Source of the DNA: RGIG990 sp045589455
GTDB taxonomy: Bacteria; Verrucomicrobiota; Kiritimatiellia; RFP12; UBA3636
Reading direction: 5' to 3'
DNA: 56,361 bases
Assembly (NCBI GenBank): GCA_045589455.1
Contig: JAZNPC010000001.1
Location: 1 to 56,361, forward strand
The notes beneath the pieces were generated by a model. That model had not been told where the DNA came from. It searched no databases and worked only from the letters and a program-made list of their open reading frames with translations. Of this stretch, positions 26,724-35,299 are shown in pieces (positions within the stretch are counted from its first letter, which is position 1; each line of letters opens with the position of its first letter). The position numbers and the translations under genes are program-made.

Positions 26724-28457
26724 ATGGATATAAACGAATTAGCAAGCAAATCTATGGAAGCAAACAATGAGCCACAGGGTCATTTTCTACAGCAATGGAT
26801 TGCAGCCGATGTTGAGGCAGGTAGAACTGGTGGCAAGGTAGTAACACGCTTCCCTCCTGAGCCTAATGGCTATATCCACATTGGTCATGCAAAGGCTATC
26901 TGTGTTGATTTTGGTATGGCAGAGCACTTTGGTGGTGAGTGTCATTTACGTATGGACGACACTAACCCATCAAAGGAATCTGATGAGTATGCAGACAACA
27001 TCAAGCGTGATATTCATTGGCTTGGCTTTGATTGGGGCGAGCACTTCTATAGCGCAGCTGATCTTTTTGACACAATGTACGAGATTGCGGAAAAGCTAAT
27101 CATTGCTGGCCATGCTTATGTTTGCAAGCTTTCACAAGAGGAATGGAAGGCATATCGCGGAATTCCAACAGAGCCAGGTAAAGAAAGCCCAACTCGTAAT
27201 GCATCAGTTGAGGAAAATCTCGACCTATTCCGCCGCATGAAGGCAGGAGAATTTGCAGATGGCGAGATGTGCCTACGCGCAAAGATTGATATGGCATCCC
27301 CTAACATTCACTTCCGTGACCCAGTGCTTTATCGCATCATCCATGTTGAACACTATCATGCAGGCAATAAGTGGTGCATTTACCCAATGTATGACTTTGC
27401 TCACCCAATTGAGGATGCTCTAGAGGGTGTAACTCACTCTATGTGTACACTTGAATTTGAGGTACATCGCCCACTTTATGATTGGGTTATTGATAGATTA
27501 GAAGAGTTTGACATGCTAGTTGAGCGTGGCGGCGTAAAGATTCGCCCTCAGCAGCGTGAATTCTCTCGTCTAAACCTAACCTACACAGTAATGTCAAAGC
27601 GCAAGCTTCTACAGCTAGTTCAGGAGAAGCGTGTTAATGGCTGGGATGACCCACGTATGCCAACAATCTGCGGTATGCGCCGCCGTGGCTACCCTGCTGC
27701 TGCTATTCGCAAGTTCTGCGAAGGAATTGGTGTAACAAAATACATCAGTAACACAGATATGTCTATCCTTGAGCAGGCAGTACGTGAAGAGCTAAACAAG
27801 ACAGCTCCTCGCTACCTAGGTGTATTTGACCCAGTGAAGCTTGTTATTGATAACTATCCAGAGAATGAGGAAGAATTCTTCACAGGTATCAACAATCCTG
27901 AGGACCCAGCTGCTGGTGAGCGCCAGATTCCATTTAGCAAAGAGCTTTGGGTTGAGAGAGCTGACTTTATGAAGGACCCACCTAAGAAGTTCTATCGTCT
28001 AGCAATTGGTAGAGAGGTTCGCCTACGCTATGCATGCCTATTCACTTGCACACACATTGTTGAGGATGAGAATGGCAAGCTATTAGAGATTCATGGCACA
28101 ATGGATCTTGATTCACGTGGCGGCACCAGCCCAGATGGTCGTGTAGTACGCGGCACAATTCACTGGGTATCTGCAAAGCATGCGGTTGAGCTACCTGTTC
28201 GCCTATATGATCGCCTATTTACTGTAGAGGACCCATTGGCGGATTCAGAAAAGGATTTCCTAGAATTTCTAAATCCTGACTCACTTGTAAATGCAACAGT
28301 ACTTGCTGAGCCAGCAGTTGCAGACCTAGCACCAGGCGCACAGATTCAATTTGAGCGCATGGGTTACTTCTGCGCAGATGCAATTGAATCAAAACAGGGA
28401 GCACCAATATTTAATAGAATTGCTACCCTACGCGATTCTTGGTCAAAGAAGCAATAA
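26724..28457 (+). CDS. glnS: Glutaminyl-tRNA synthetase
   Basis: A 577-residue class I synthetase charging tRNA-Gln directly. HIGH occurs as PEPNGYIHIGHAKA (residues 46-58) and the KMSKS-type loop as VMSKRK (about 290). The glutamine-specific body (MDDTNPSKE, HSMCTLEFEVHRPLYDW, WDDPRMPTICGMRRRG) and the C-terminal anticodon-binding barrels are present, without a YqeY tail. Presence of GlnRS implies that the transamidation route is not needed for Gln-tRNA here. AAAGAAAG lies upstream of the ATG. A strong terminator follows. Confidence 0.97.
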   Translation: MDINELASKSMEANNEPQGHFLQQWIAADVEAGRTGGKVVTRFPPEPNGYIHIGHAKAICVDFGMAEHFGGECHLRMDDTNPSKESDEYADNIKRDIHWLGFDWGEHFYSAADLFDTMYEIAEKLIIAGHAYVCKLSQEEWKAYRGIPTEPGKESPTRNASVEENLDLFRRMKAGEFADGEMCLRAKIDMASPNIHFRDPVLYRIIHVEHYHAGNKWCIYPMYDFAHPIEDALEGVTHSMCTLEFEVHRPLYDWVIDRLEEFDMLVERGGVKIRPQQREFSRLNLTYTVMSKRKLLQLVQEKRVNGWDDPRMPTICGMRRRGYPAAAIRKFCEGIGVTKYISNTDMSILEQAVREELNKTAPRYLGVFDPVKLVIDNYPENEEEFFTGINNPEDPAAGERQIPFSKELWVERADFMKDPPKKFYRLAIGREVRLRYACLFTCTHIVEDENGKLLEIHGTMDLDSRGGTSPDGRVVRGTIHWVSAKHAVELPVRLYDRLFTVEDPLADSEKDFLEFLNPDSLVNATVLAEPAVADLAPGAQIQFERMGYFCADAIESKQGAPIFNRIATLRDSWSKKQ

Positions 28458-28459
28458 TT

Positions 28460-28490
28460 AAAAAAGGCGTCCAAAGGTGGCGCCTTTTTT
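28460..28490 (+). terminator. Terminator after glnS
   Basis: AAAAAGGCG (28461-28469) pairs with CGCCTTTTTT (28481-28490) around an 11-nt loop, with the T-run in place on the plus strand. Confidence 0.85.
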
Positions 28491-28732
28491 ATTAGGAAAA
28501 ATAGGTTATATAACGAATGAATGGCGGTACGAGCGTGAACTTATCGTTATTACTTATGTTCTGCTTAAATAAAACAATAAGGTTCTCTTATAATATATTG
28601 TCATTTATAAGTTATACTACCCCCCTAAAATCCACTTCATTTTAAGTGTTTTATTGTCCAACAATTGCTTGAAAAATTAGCGTATTTTTGGTTAAATATT
28701 CTAACCACTAATTGAGTAAAAAAGAATTCTTT

Positions 28733-29449
28733 ATGGAAGACAAAACACCACAACGTAAAATAATGATTCTTATTCCTTGTTACAAGGAAGAATCAGCCAT
28801 ACGTAATGTTGCTAGCCAAGCTATCCAAGTAGGTCTAGGTGATGTTATCGTTATTGACGATGGCTCCCATGATAAAACTGCTGATGAGGCTCGCACAGCT
28901 GGTGCACATGTTATTATACATGAGAAAAACATGGGCAAAGGCGCCGCAATGGTTACAGGCTTTACACATGCCATAAAGAATAATTATGATGCTGTTATTA
29001 CACTTGATGGTGATGGGCAACATTCTCCTGCAGAAATTATTAATTTTATTAATGCTTGGAACGAAACAAATGCAGATATGATTGTTGGCTCTCGTATGGC
29101 AAATACAAAAGGGATGCCATTTATCCGATTTCTAACAAACAAATTTATGAGCTGGCTCCTCAGTAGAAGTCTAGGACAAAGGGTGTCCGACACACAAAAC
29201 GGATTTAGGCTATATACGGCGAAGGTTCTGCCTGTATGCATAAATTGTTTTTCTGGTGGTTTTACTGCAGAATCTGAATACCTACTTCAAGCATCATTAA
29301 ATGGGTTTTCAATTGCTGAAGCACCTACGTCAACTATTTATGGCAACGAAAAGAGCAAAATTCGCCCAATACGCGATACAATAAGATTTTTTAAAATGCT
29401 TTCTCATTTTCGTTCTGAAATGCGCAAATCAAAGAAAGGACAATCCTAA
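28733..29449 (+). CDS. GT2-family glycosyltransferase (DPM1/DPG synthase type)
   Basis: A 238-residue GT-A glycosyltransferase of the dolichol-phosphate-mannose-synthase type. It begins IMILIPCYKEE, with the nucleotide-binding VIVIDDGSHDKTADEA, the metal-site DGDGQHSP and the acceptor segment GSRMANTKGMP...RVSDTQNGFRLY. It lacks C-terminal membrane helices, so it is a soluble or peripheral member that may make a polyprenyl-phosphate sugar. I start it at the ATG 28733; a TTG at 28712 in the same frame has no better ribosome site. The pcnB gene follows 22 bp later, probably in the same transcript. Confidence 0.88.
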   Translation: MEDKTPQRKIMILIPCYKEESAIRNVASQAIQVGLGDVIVIDDGSHDKTADEARTAGAHVIIHEKNMGKGAAMVTGFTHAIKNNYDAVITLDGDGQHSPAEIINFINAWNETNADMIVGSRMANTKGMPFIRFLTNKFMSWLLSRSLGQRVSDTQNGFRLYTAKVLPVCINCFSGGFTAESEYLLQASLNGFSIAEAPTSTIYGNEKSKIRPIRDTIRFFKMLSHFRSEMRKSKKGQS

Positions 29450-29471
29450 TTAATTTAGGTCACCTTATATT

Positions 29472-30995
29472 ATGATGTCCCTAATTTTGCGCAAAAAAAA
29501 TAAGTTAAATGAAAAAATTTCACCAGCCAATATTGACAGAGATGCACTAAACGTCATCCATAGACTCAATAAAGCTGGTTACACCGCTTACCTCGTTGGT
29601 GGTGGTGTAAGGGATATTTTGCTTGGTCGCACCCCAAAGGACTTTGATATTGTAACAAATGCCCGCCCTCGTCAAATACGCCAGCTTTTTAAAAATGCTT
29701 TTCTAATTGGTAGACGCTTTAGACTTGCTCTAATTGTTTTTGGAAGCAAGCAAATAGAAACCTCCACCTTTAGACGCGCTCCAAATCCAAACGAGGACAC
29801 AGATTCAAAAGCCGTTGGTGCACTATATCAGGATGCAGACAATCTCTTTGGTACACCAGAGCAAGATGCACAACGCCGCGATTTTACAGTAAATGCACTT
29901 TTCTATGATTTAAAGACATCCTCTATCATTGACTACACAGGTGGTATGAAGGACCTAGAGAATGGCGTTCTACGTTCAATTGGTGATCCAAACATCCGTT
30001 TTCGTGAAGATCCAGTGCGCATGCTACGTGCAATCCGTCTCTCTACTCGCCTTGATTTTAAGATTCATTCAGATTCTTTAAAAGCGATTGCTAAGCATGG
30101 AGATGAAATTCTTCAAGCATCAAAGCCACGTATTTTTGAAGAAACAATGCGTCTTTTTGCTTTTTCAAAGGCAGAAACATCCTTTCGCAAGCTTTGGGAT
30201 TCAAAGCTAATGGCAAGACTTCTACCAGAAATTGAAGATTATTTAAAAACCTCTGGTGGTAAAAAGTCTAATCTTTGGGATTACCTTGCTGCCTTTGATA
30301 AGCTAAATGAAAACTACAACACTGATGATAAGCAATCTCGCACATTCATCTCTGATGTAGCACTCAAAATGAGCTCTCTCATTGCGCCAATCTATCTTTC
30401 TCAGATTTCACCTTCTGCTTCTATGGAAGAACGCTACGAGTTAGCCAATCAGTTAATTTTCAAAATCTTTAAATCTCCATTTTCCACACCTGCTTGGAAT
30501 CTACCAAAGCTAATTTGCTTCTCTGTTGCAGAGGCATTAGTTAGCTATGATTTTTATAAGTCTAAGCAATTAAAGAGAAACAAGCTATATTCCAAGCAAG
30601 CTTATCCACTAATTCAAGCGCTATGGGAAATCTCTGCTATCGCAAGAGATGATTCAGAGGCATTAGGTGAAATAGAAGCATGGAAAAATGGCTTTGAAAA
30701 ATTTGTCGAAATAAATCCGCTTGAGCCAAAACAGCAAGAGCAAAAAGATGAATATGACATGTTCCCTCACTCCTCAAATGCTAAAAAGGTTAAGCAACCT
30801 CAACAGCAGCAAGAACAGTCTCAGGAGGCAGAAGGAACTACACCGAAAAAGAAAAAACGCAGGAGACGTAAGAAGGGAAATAAAAACCCTAATGCAAACC
30901 CAAACTCTCCTGACAAAGCAGCAACGGAAGCACCTGCTTCTACTCAATCCGCTTCAAACCCACAAGAAGTAAATGCTGCTGAAAAACAAGATTAA
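29472..30995 (+). CDS. pcnB: Poly(A) polymerase (PcnB-type nucleotidyltransferase)
   Basis: A 507-residue class II CCA-adding/poly(A) polymerase family member. The head domain carries LVGGGVRDILLGRTPKDFDIV (GGGVRD 43-48, DFD 57-59) and LIGRRFRLALIVFG, the arrangement typical of PcnB poly(A) polymerase rather than CCA enzyme. RRDFTVNALFYD and the RNA-binding REDPVRMLRAIRL follow. The last 90 residues are low complexity, rich in Gln, Lys and Pro, with a very basic run near 455-470, suited to RNA binding. It would tail RNAs for decay. A CCA-adding role cannot be fully excluded. Confidence 0.88.
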   Translation: MMSLILRKKNKLNEKISPANIDRDALNVIHRLNKAGYTAYLVGGGVRDILLGRTPKDFDIVTNARPRQIRQLFKNAFLIGRRFRLALIVFGSKQIETSTFRRAPNPNEDTDSKAVGALYQDADNLFGTPEQDAQRRDFTVNALFYDLKTSSIIDYTGGMKDLENGVLRSIGDPNIRFREDPVRMLRAIRLSTRLDFKIHSDSLKAIAKHGDEILQASKPRIFEETMRLFAFSKAETSFRKLWDSKLMARLLPEIEDYLKTSGGKKSNLWDYLAAFDKLNENYNTDDKQSRTFISDVALKMSSLIAPIYLSQISPSASMEERYELANQLIFKIFKSPFSTPAWNLPKLICFSVAEALVSYDFYKSKQLKRNKLYSKQAYPLIQALWEISAIARDDSEALGEIEAWKNGFEKFVEINPLEPKQQEQKDEYDMFPHSSNAKKVKQPQQQQEQSQEAEGTTPKKKKRRRRKKGNKNPNANPNSPDKAATEAPASTQSASNPQEVNAAEKQD

Positions 30996-31013
30996 ACCCA
31001 CGGAGTATAAATT

Positions 31014-32294
31014 ATGAAAATACTTGTAATCGGTAATGGTGGCCGCGAGCACGCAATCGTATGGAAGGTTCGCAAAGATGAGCCTAATGTTGAGCTATAT
31101 TGCGCTCCAGGCAATGCTGGAACAGCAGGTTTGGCAACAAATCTTCCTATCAAGGCAGACGATATTGAAGGCATTGTTGCTTGGTCATTAGAAAACAACC
31201 CAGATTTGGTTATCATTGGCCCAGAGGTTCCTCTATGCCTAGGTCTAACCGATGCACTTACAGAAAAAGGCATCCGTGCATTTGGTCCTTGCAAGGCAGC
31301 TGCTCAAATGGAAGGCAGCAAGAAGTTTGCAAAGGATGTTATGATTGCTGCAGGCGTGCCAACAGCTCGCTGCGCTGTTGTACACACACCAGATGAGGCA
31401 CGTGCTAAGATTAAGGAATTTGGTATCCCTGTTGTGCTAAAGGCAGATGGACTAGCTGCTGGCAAGGGCGTATCTGTTTGTATGAATCAAGCAGAGGTTG
31501 AGGAAGCAATTGACACAATGCTTATCACAAAGTCATTTGGCGAATCTGCTTCTGAGGTTTTAATTGAAGAATTTATGACAGGTGAAGAAGCATCAATTCT
31601 AGCATTTGTTGATGGTGAGCACATCGTTCCTCTAGCATCTGCTCAGGATCACAAGCGTCTACTAAATAATGACAAAGGTCCTAACACAGGCGGAATGGGT
31701 TCTTACTCCCCTGCTCCATGCGTTACAGAGGACATGTTAGCCGTTGTTCAGAATCGCATTCTTGAGCCAGTTGTTGCAGAATTGCGTAAGCGTGGCATTG
31801 TTTATAAAGGCATCCTTTACGCAGGTATCATGCTAACACCAACAGGCCCACGCGTTGTTGAATTCAATTGCCGCTTTGGCGATCCAGAAACTCAATCAAT
31901 TTTACCACGCATGGACTTCAACATGGTTGAAGCAATGAATGCATGTATTGATGGCACTCTATCAAAGGATATGATTAAGTGGAAGCCAGGCAATTGTGTT
32001 TGCGTTGTTATGGTTGCAGGTGGATATCCTGGCAAATATGACAAGGATAATCCAATTGAGGGTATCGCAGCAGCTGAGCAGGATGAGGATGTTGATGTAT
32101 TCCATGCTGGTACAGCACTTAAGAATGGCACTGTTGTTACTGCTGGTGGCAGAGTCCTAGGCGTAACTGCTCACGGCCCAGATCTTCACGAAACCGTTGC
32201 TAAGGCATATCGCGCAATTTTAAAGATTAAATATGATGGTGCTGAGTATCGCACTGACATTGCACACCGTGCACTAAAGCTAGAAAAGGAATAA
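31014..32294 (+). CDS. purD: Phosphoribosylamine-glycine ligase
   Basis: A 426-residue ATP-grasp enzyme making glycinamide ribonucleotide in purine synthesis. It begins MKILVIGNGGREHAIVWK and shows FGPCKAAAQMEGSKKFAKD, VVLKADGLAAGKGV, SAQDHKRLLNNDKGPNTGGMGSYSP and FNCRFGDPETQ, all family landmarks. Length is normal. GGAG lies 8 nt before the ATG. purE starts 6 bp after its stop codon, so the two form an operon; pcnB ends 18 bp upstream and may share the transcript. Confidence 0.98.
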   Translation: MKILVIGNGGREHAIVWKVRKDEPNVELYCAPGNAGTAGLATNLPIKADDIEGIVAWSLENNPDLVIIGPEVPLCLGLTDALTEKGIRAFGPCKAAAQMEGSKKFAKDVMIAAGVPTARCAVVHTPDEARAKIKEFGIPVVLKADGLAAGKGVSVCMNQAEVEEAIDTMLITKSFGESASEVLIEEFMTGEEASILAFVDGEHIVPLASAQDHKRLLNNDKGPNTGGMGSYSPAPCVTEDMLAVVQNRILEPVVAELRKRGIVYKGILYAGIMLTPTGPRVVEFNCRFGDPETQSILPRMDFNMVEAMNACIDGTLSKDMIKWKPGNCVCVVMVAGGYPGKYDKDNPIEGIAAAEQDEDVDVFHAGTALKNGTVVTAGGRVLGVTAHGPDLHETVAKAYRAILKIKYDGAEYRTDIAHRALKLEKE

Positions 32295-32300
32295 TTTAAT

Positions 32301-32804
32301 ATGGACGCAAAACCAGTAGTAAGTATCGTAATGGGTAGCGACTCTGATTGGTCGCTAGTAGTAAAGGCTCACGATTTCTTGAACGAGTTTGAGATTCCAC
32401 ACGAGGTTCGCGTTATCTCTGCACACCGCTCTCCTGATATTGCTTGCGAATATGCAGCAACAGCACGTGAGCGTGGCATCAAGGTGATTATTGCAGCCGC
32501 TGGTGGTGCAGCACACCTTGCTGGTGTTATTGCAGGCCACACAACACTTCCTGTAATTGGCATTCCTGTTCAGGGTGGCGCTCTAAACGGTCTAGATGCT
32601 CTTCTAGCAACAGTTCAGATGCCATCTGGCATTCCTGTAGCAACAGTTGCTCTAGGCTCTGCTGGTGCAACTAATGCAGCAATCCTAGCTGCTGAGATTC
32701 TTGCACTTGGTGATGCCGCTTTGGCTGAACGCTTACTACAGCGCAAGCAGCAGCTACGTGACAAGGTTGTCGCTGCTGATGCAAAGCTTAACGCATCATT
32801 ATAA
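32301..32804 (+). CDS. purE: N5-carboxyaminoimidazole ribonucleotide mutase
   Basis: A 167-residue class I PurE, which moves the carboxyl group in N5-CAIR to give CAIR. It has VSIVMGSDSDWSLV at the N-terminus, the active-site VISAHRSPDIACEYA and GGAAHLAGVIAGHTTLPVIGIPV. Length is normal. No purK is adjacent; class I PurE normally needs PurK, so that gene is expected elsewhere. It lies directly downstream of purD. Confidence 0.97.
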   Translation: MDAKPVVSIVMGSDSDWSLVVKAHDFLNEFEIPHEVRVISAHRSPDIACEYAATARERGIKVIIAAAGGAAHLAGVIAGHTTLPVIGIPVQGGALNGLDALLATVQMPSGIPVATVALGSAGATNAAILAAEILALGDAALAERLLQRKQQLRDKVVAADAKLNASL

Positions 32805-32888
32805 CGATACAAAAATCAATAACCAACAGCCAACAATTACAGCTAATGGTTAGATTGAACTCAAAGCCACAAATTTCAATCATTAAAG

Positions 32889-33905
32889 ATGCCTAAGAAG
32901 AAGATTACAATTAAACAAATTGCTGAGCTTTCTGGCACAGCTCCATCTACAGTTTCACGAGTGCTTTCCGGTAAGGAATGCAAAATTCCTGTAACTCAGG
33001 CAACTCGTGACAAGATTTTGTCTATTTGTAATGAGCTTGATTATCACCCAAGTATTCATGCATCACGCTTCTTTGCAAAGAAATCTAAAGTGATTGGCTT
33101 TGTGGCTTGTCATGACAATTTTAAGCGCACAGAGGACCTTTCTAAGCTCCTATTCTCGCTTTGTCGTTGTCTCTTTGCTAAGGGATATCGTTGCTTACCT
33201 ATATATTACGACTCAACCTTTGTTGAGAGCCGTGAATATATAAATATTTTCAAACGCAACGAAATTGACGGACTTTTCATTTGGGGTGCACGTCCAGAGC
33301 ACAGCTTCCACAAAGAACTATTTGATGGAGAGTTTCCATTTGTTTTTCTAACAAATAAGATTGACGAGTATCCTGCCGTTTATACAGAGCAATTTCAGCC
33401 TGTGTATAGACTAACAAAGGCATGTATTGATAATGGAGCAAAGCGTATTTGTGGAGTTGGTTCACAGCACGGCTTCTCCTTCTCTCAACGTCATGCTGGC
33501 TTTGCAGAAGCCTTAAAGACAGCTCCTAATATTAAATCAAAGCAAATTGAACTAAAAACAGAGGATTTTGTTGAGGAGCTTACATCTCGTCTATCCGAAA
33601 TTACAGACTTTAAGCCAGACGCAGTTGTTTGTGCAAACGACCTTATGGCAATTACTGTGGAGCTCCATTTACAATCTCTAGGGCTACGCGTTCCTGAGGA
33701 TGTAATGATTTGTGGTGGTGATAATTTCACCCTATCAAACTATAGCAATGTTTCTATTACAACCTTTGACTCAATGTCTGAGGAAATTGCTGAAAAGGCA
33801 ACAGATATGATGGTTGAGCATTTAACAAATAAAACTCCATTAACAACCATCAAGATTCAACCACAAATTATTTGGCGAGATTCATTAAAACCAATCACCA
33901 AATAA
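32889..33905 (+). CDS. LacI-family transcriptional regulator
   Basis: A 338-residue LacI/GalR repressor. The N-terminal helix-turn-helix is ITIKQIAELSGTAPSTVSRVLSG (residues 5-27), followed by the hinge and a periplasmic-binding-protein-like effector domain with VIGFVACHDN, DGLFIWGA, AVVCANDLMAI and VSITTFDSMSEEIAEKATDMM. The ligand is unknown. It follows purE by 84 bp on the same strand, which invites a purine-repressor guess, but the effector-site residues do not let me support PurR function. A bidirectional terminator follows. Confidence 0.88.
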   Translation: MPKKKITIKQIAELSGTAPSTVSRVLSGKECKIPVTQATRDKILSICNELDYHPSIHASRFFAKKSKVIGFVACHDNFKRTEDLSKLLFSLCRCLFAKGYRCLPIYYDSTFVESREYINIFKRNEIDGLFIWGARPEHSFHKELFDGEFPFVFLTNKIDEYPAVYTEQFQPVYRLTKACIDNGAKRICGVGSQHGFSFSQRHAGFAEALKTAPNIKSKQIELKTEDFVEELTSRLSEITDFKPDAVVCANDLMAITVELHLQSLGLRVPEDVMICGGDNFTLSNYSNVSITTFDSMSEEIAEKATDMMVEHLTNKTPLTTIKIQPQIIWRDSLKPITK

Positions 33906-33963
33906 TCATCATTAGTGGCAACCACAAATTAAGGTTACATTCTGAAGTCTAAGATACTAAAAC

Positions 33964-33992
33964 AAAAAGGCGCCCCGGAGGACGCCTTTTTT
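33964..33992 (+). terminator. Bidirectional terminator between LacI-type gene and PPi-PFK
   Basis: AAAAAGGCG (33964-33972) pairs with CGCCTTTTTT around a GC-rich loop. It sits between convergent genes, with a T-run after it on the plus strand and A-run (T on the minus strand) before it. Confidence 0.85.
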
Positions 33993-34011
33993 ATTTATTA
34001 AGCAAATGCGA

Positions 34012-35241
34012 TTAGTGCTTTACTTCAACCTTTTCACCCTTTGGCTGACCGATAGCAGCTAGTAGGTCATTGAACCAAGCCTGATCTGTGTCAAATGGCT
34101 TACCACCCTTGATGCGCTCGAACTCACAAGCACGTAGCTCGTTGTTGTTGTTCTCGTCCTCACCAATAACACCACCGATGCCCATCATTGCGCACTCAAC
34201 TGCCTTATCAGCACACTTAATGATTAGCTCCTTATCAGCAGGATTTGATGCAGCAGCACGGCTATAGTAACCAGACTTCTGAACCATTGTCTTCTCAGCG
34301 CCTAGCATCTGAGCAAACTGCTTTGCAAACCATGCACCTGGGTTGATAGCATCAAGCTTTGCATGACCGAATGCATCGCGTGGAACTTCCTCGCCACGTG
34401 CTTCCATCTCCTTGATGATTGTCTCAACGCCAGCACCCTCAGAAACGAAGATATTAACATTGTCAACCTCATCCATAATCTTGCGTAGACGCTCAGCCTC
34501 TGCCTTAACGTCGAATGCTAGCTCTGGGATGTAGATAGCGTGGATTTCCTTGCGATCCTTGCTTAGACCGATACCAGGAACGAATTCCATCTTATCTAGT
34601 AGCTTACGATACTCAACAGCTGTTGCTGCTGTTAGATAACCGCAGTTACGGCCCATAACCTCGTGAACTATTAGCATGCGTGGGTTTGCATTGTGCTCGC
34701 CAACTACATTAGCAAAGAACTTAGCACCCTCTTCTGCAGCTGTCCATGCACCTAGGCTCTGACGGATAGGATATACGTCATTGTCAATTGTCTTTGGTAG
34801 GCCAACAACTGTTAGAGCATAGTTATTTGTCTTTAGGAATGCAGCCAAATCTGCTGCAGCTGTATTTGTGTCGTCACCACCGATTGTGTGAAGAACATCT
34901 ACGCCATCCTTAACAAGCTGATCTGCAGCAACCTTCTGTGGGTCCTGACCTTCCTTAACAAGGCCACGCTTTACGCAGTCCTTGATGTTTGTTAGCTTAA
35001 CGCGGCTATTACCGATTGGGGAGCCACCGTGCTTATATAGAACAGCGATGTTCTTGCGCATCTCAGGAGTTACTGTGATGCTCTTACCTTCTAGAAGACC
35101 CTTATAGCCACCAACGTAGCAAATAATCTCTACCTCTGGAGCTACATCTGTATAACGCTCGATTAGAGCAGCAATTGCAGAGCTTAGGCATGGTGCTAAA
35201 CCACCTGCAGTTAGAATTGCGACTTTCTTAACATTATTCAT
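34012..35241 (-). CDS. pfp: Pyrophosphate-dependent 6-phosphofructokinase
   Basis: A 409-residue phosphofructokinase. The nucleotide/PPi site reads TIGGDDTNTAAADL (GGDD at 121-124), where the Asp replaces the Gly of ATP-dependent enzymes and marks PPi use. The substrate loop is LPKTIDNDV (149-156). The N-terminal glycine loop is TAGGLAPCLSSAIAAL, an uncommon form also known in PPi-type subgroups. It catalyses reversible phosphorylation of fructose 6-phosphate in glycolysis, saving ATP in fermenting cells. Dense, strongly biased codon use suggests high expression. Confidence 0.9.
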   Translation of the reverse strand: MNNVKKVAILTAGGLAPCLSSAIAALIERYTDVAPEVEIICYVGGYKGLLEGKSITVTPEMRKNIAVLYKHGGSPIGNSRVKLTNIKDCVKRGLVKEGQDPQKVAADQLVKDGVDVLHTIGGDDTNTAAADLAAFLKTNNYALTVVGLPKTIDNDVYPIRQSLGAWTAAEEGAKFFANVVGEHNANPRMLIVHEVMGRNCGYLTAATAVEYRKLLDKMEFVPGIGLSKDRKEIHAIYIPELAFDVKAEAERLRKIMDEVDNVNIFVSEGAGVETIIKEMEARGEEVPRDAFGHAKLDAINPGAWFAKQFAQMLGAEKTMVQKSGYYSRAAASNPADKELIIKCADKAVECAMMGIGGVIGEDENNNNELRACEFERIKGGKPFDTDQAWFNDLLAAIGQPKGEKVEVKH

Positions 35242-35299
35242 ATTAATTATCCTTGTTTTGAGTATTAGATTTTAAATTTTCTTTTATTGTATATGGAGG

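Noticed and set aside
32889..33905. LacI-family gene as purR
   Set aside because: Nearness to purDE is suggestive, but LacI-family regulators are diverse and no PurR-type operator or ligand-site match could be seen.
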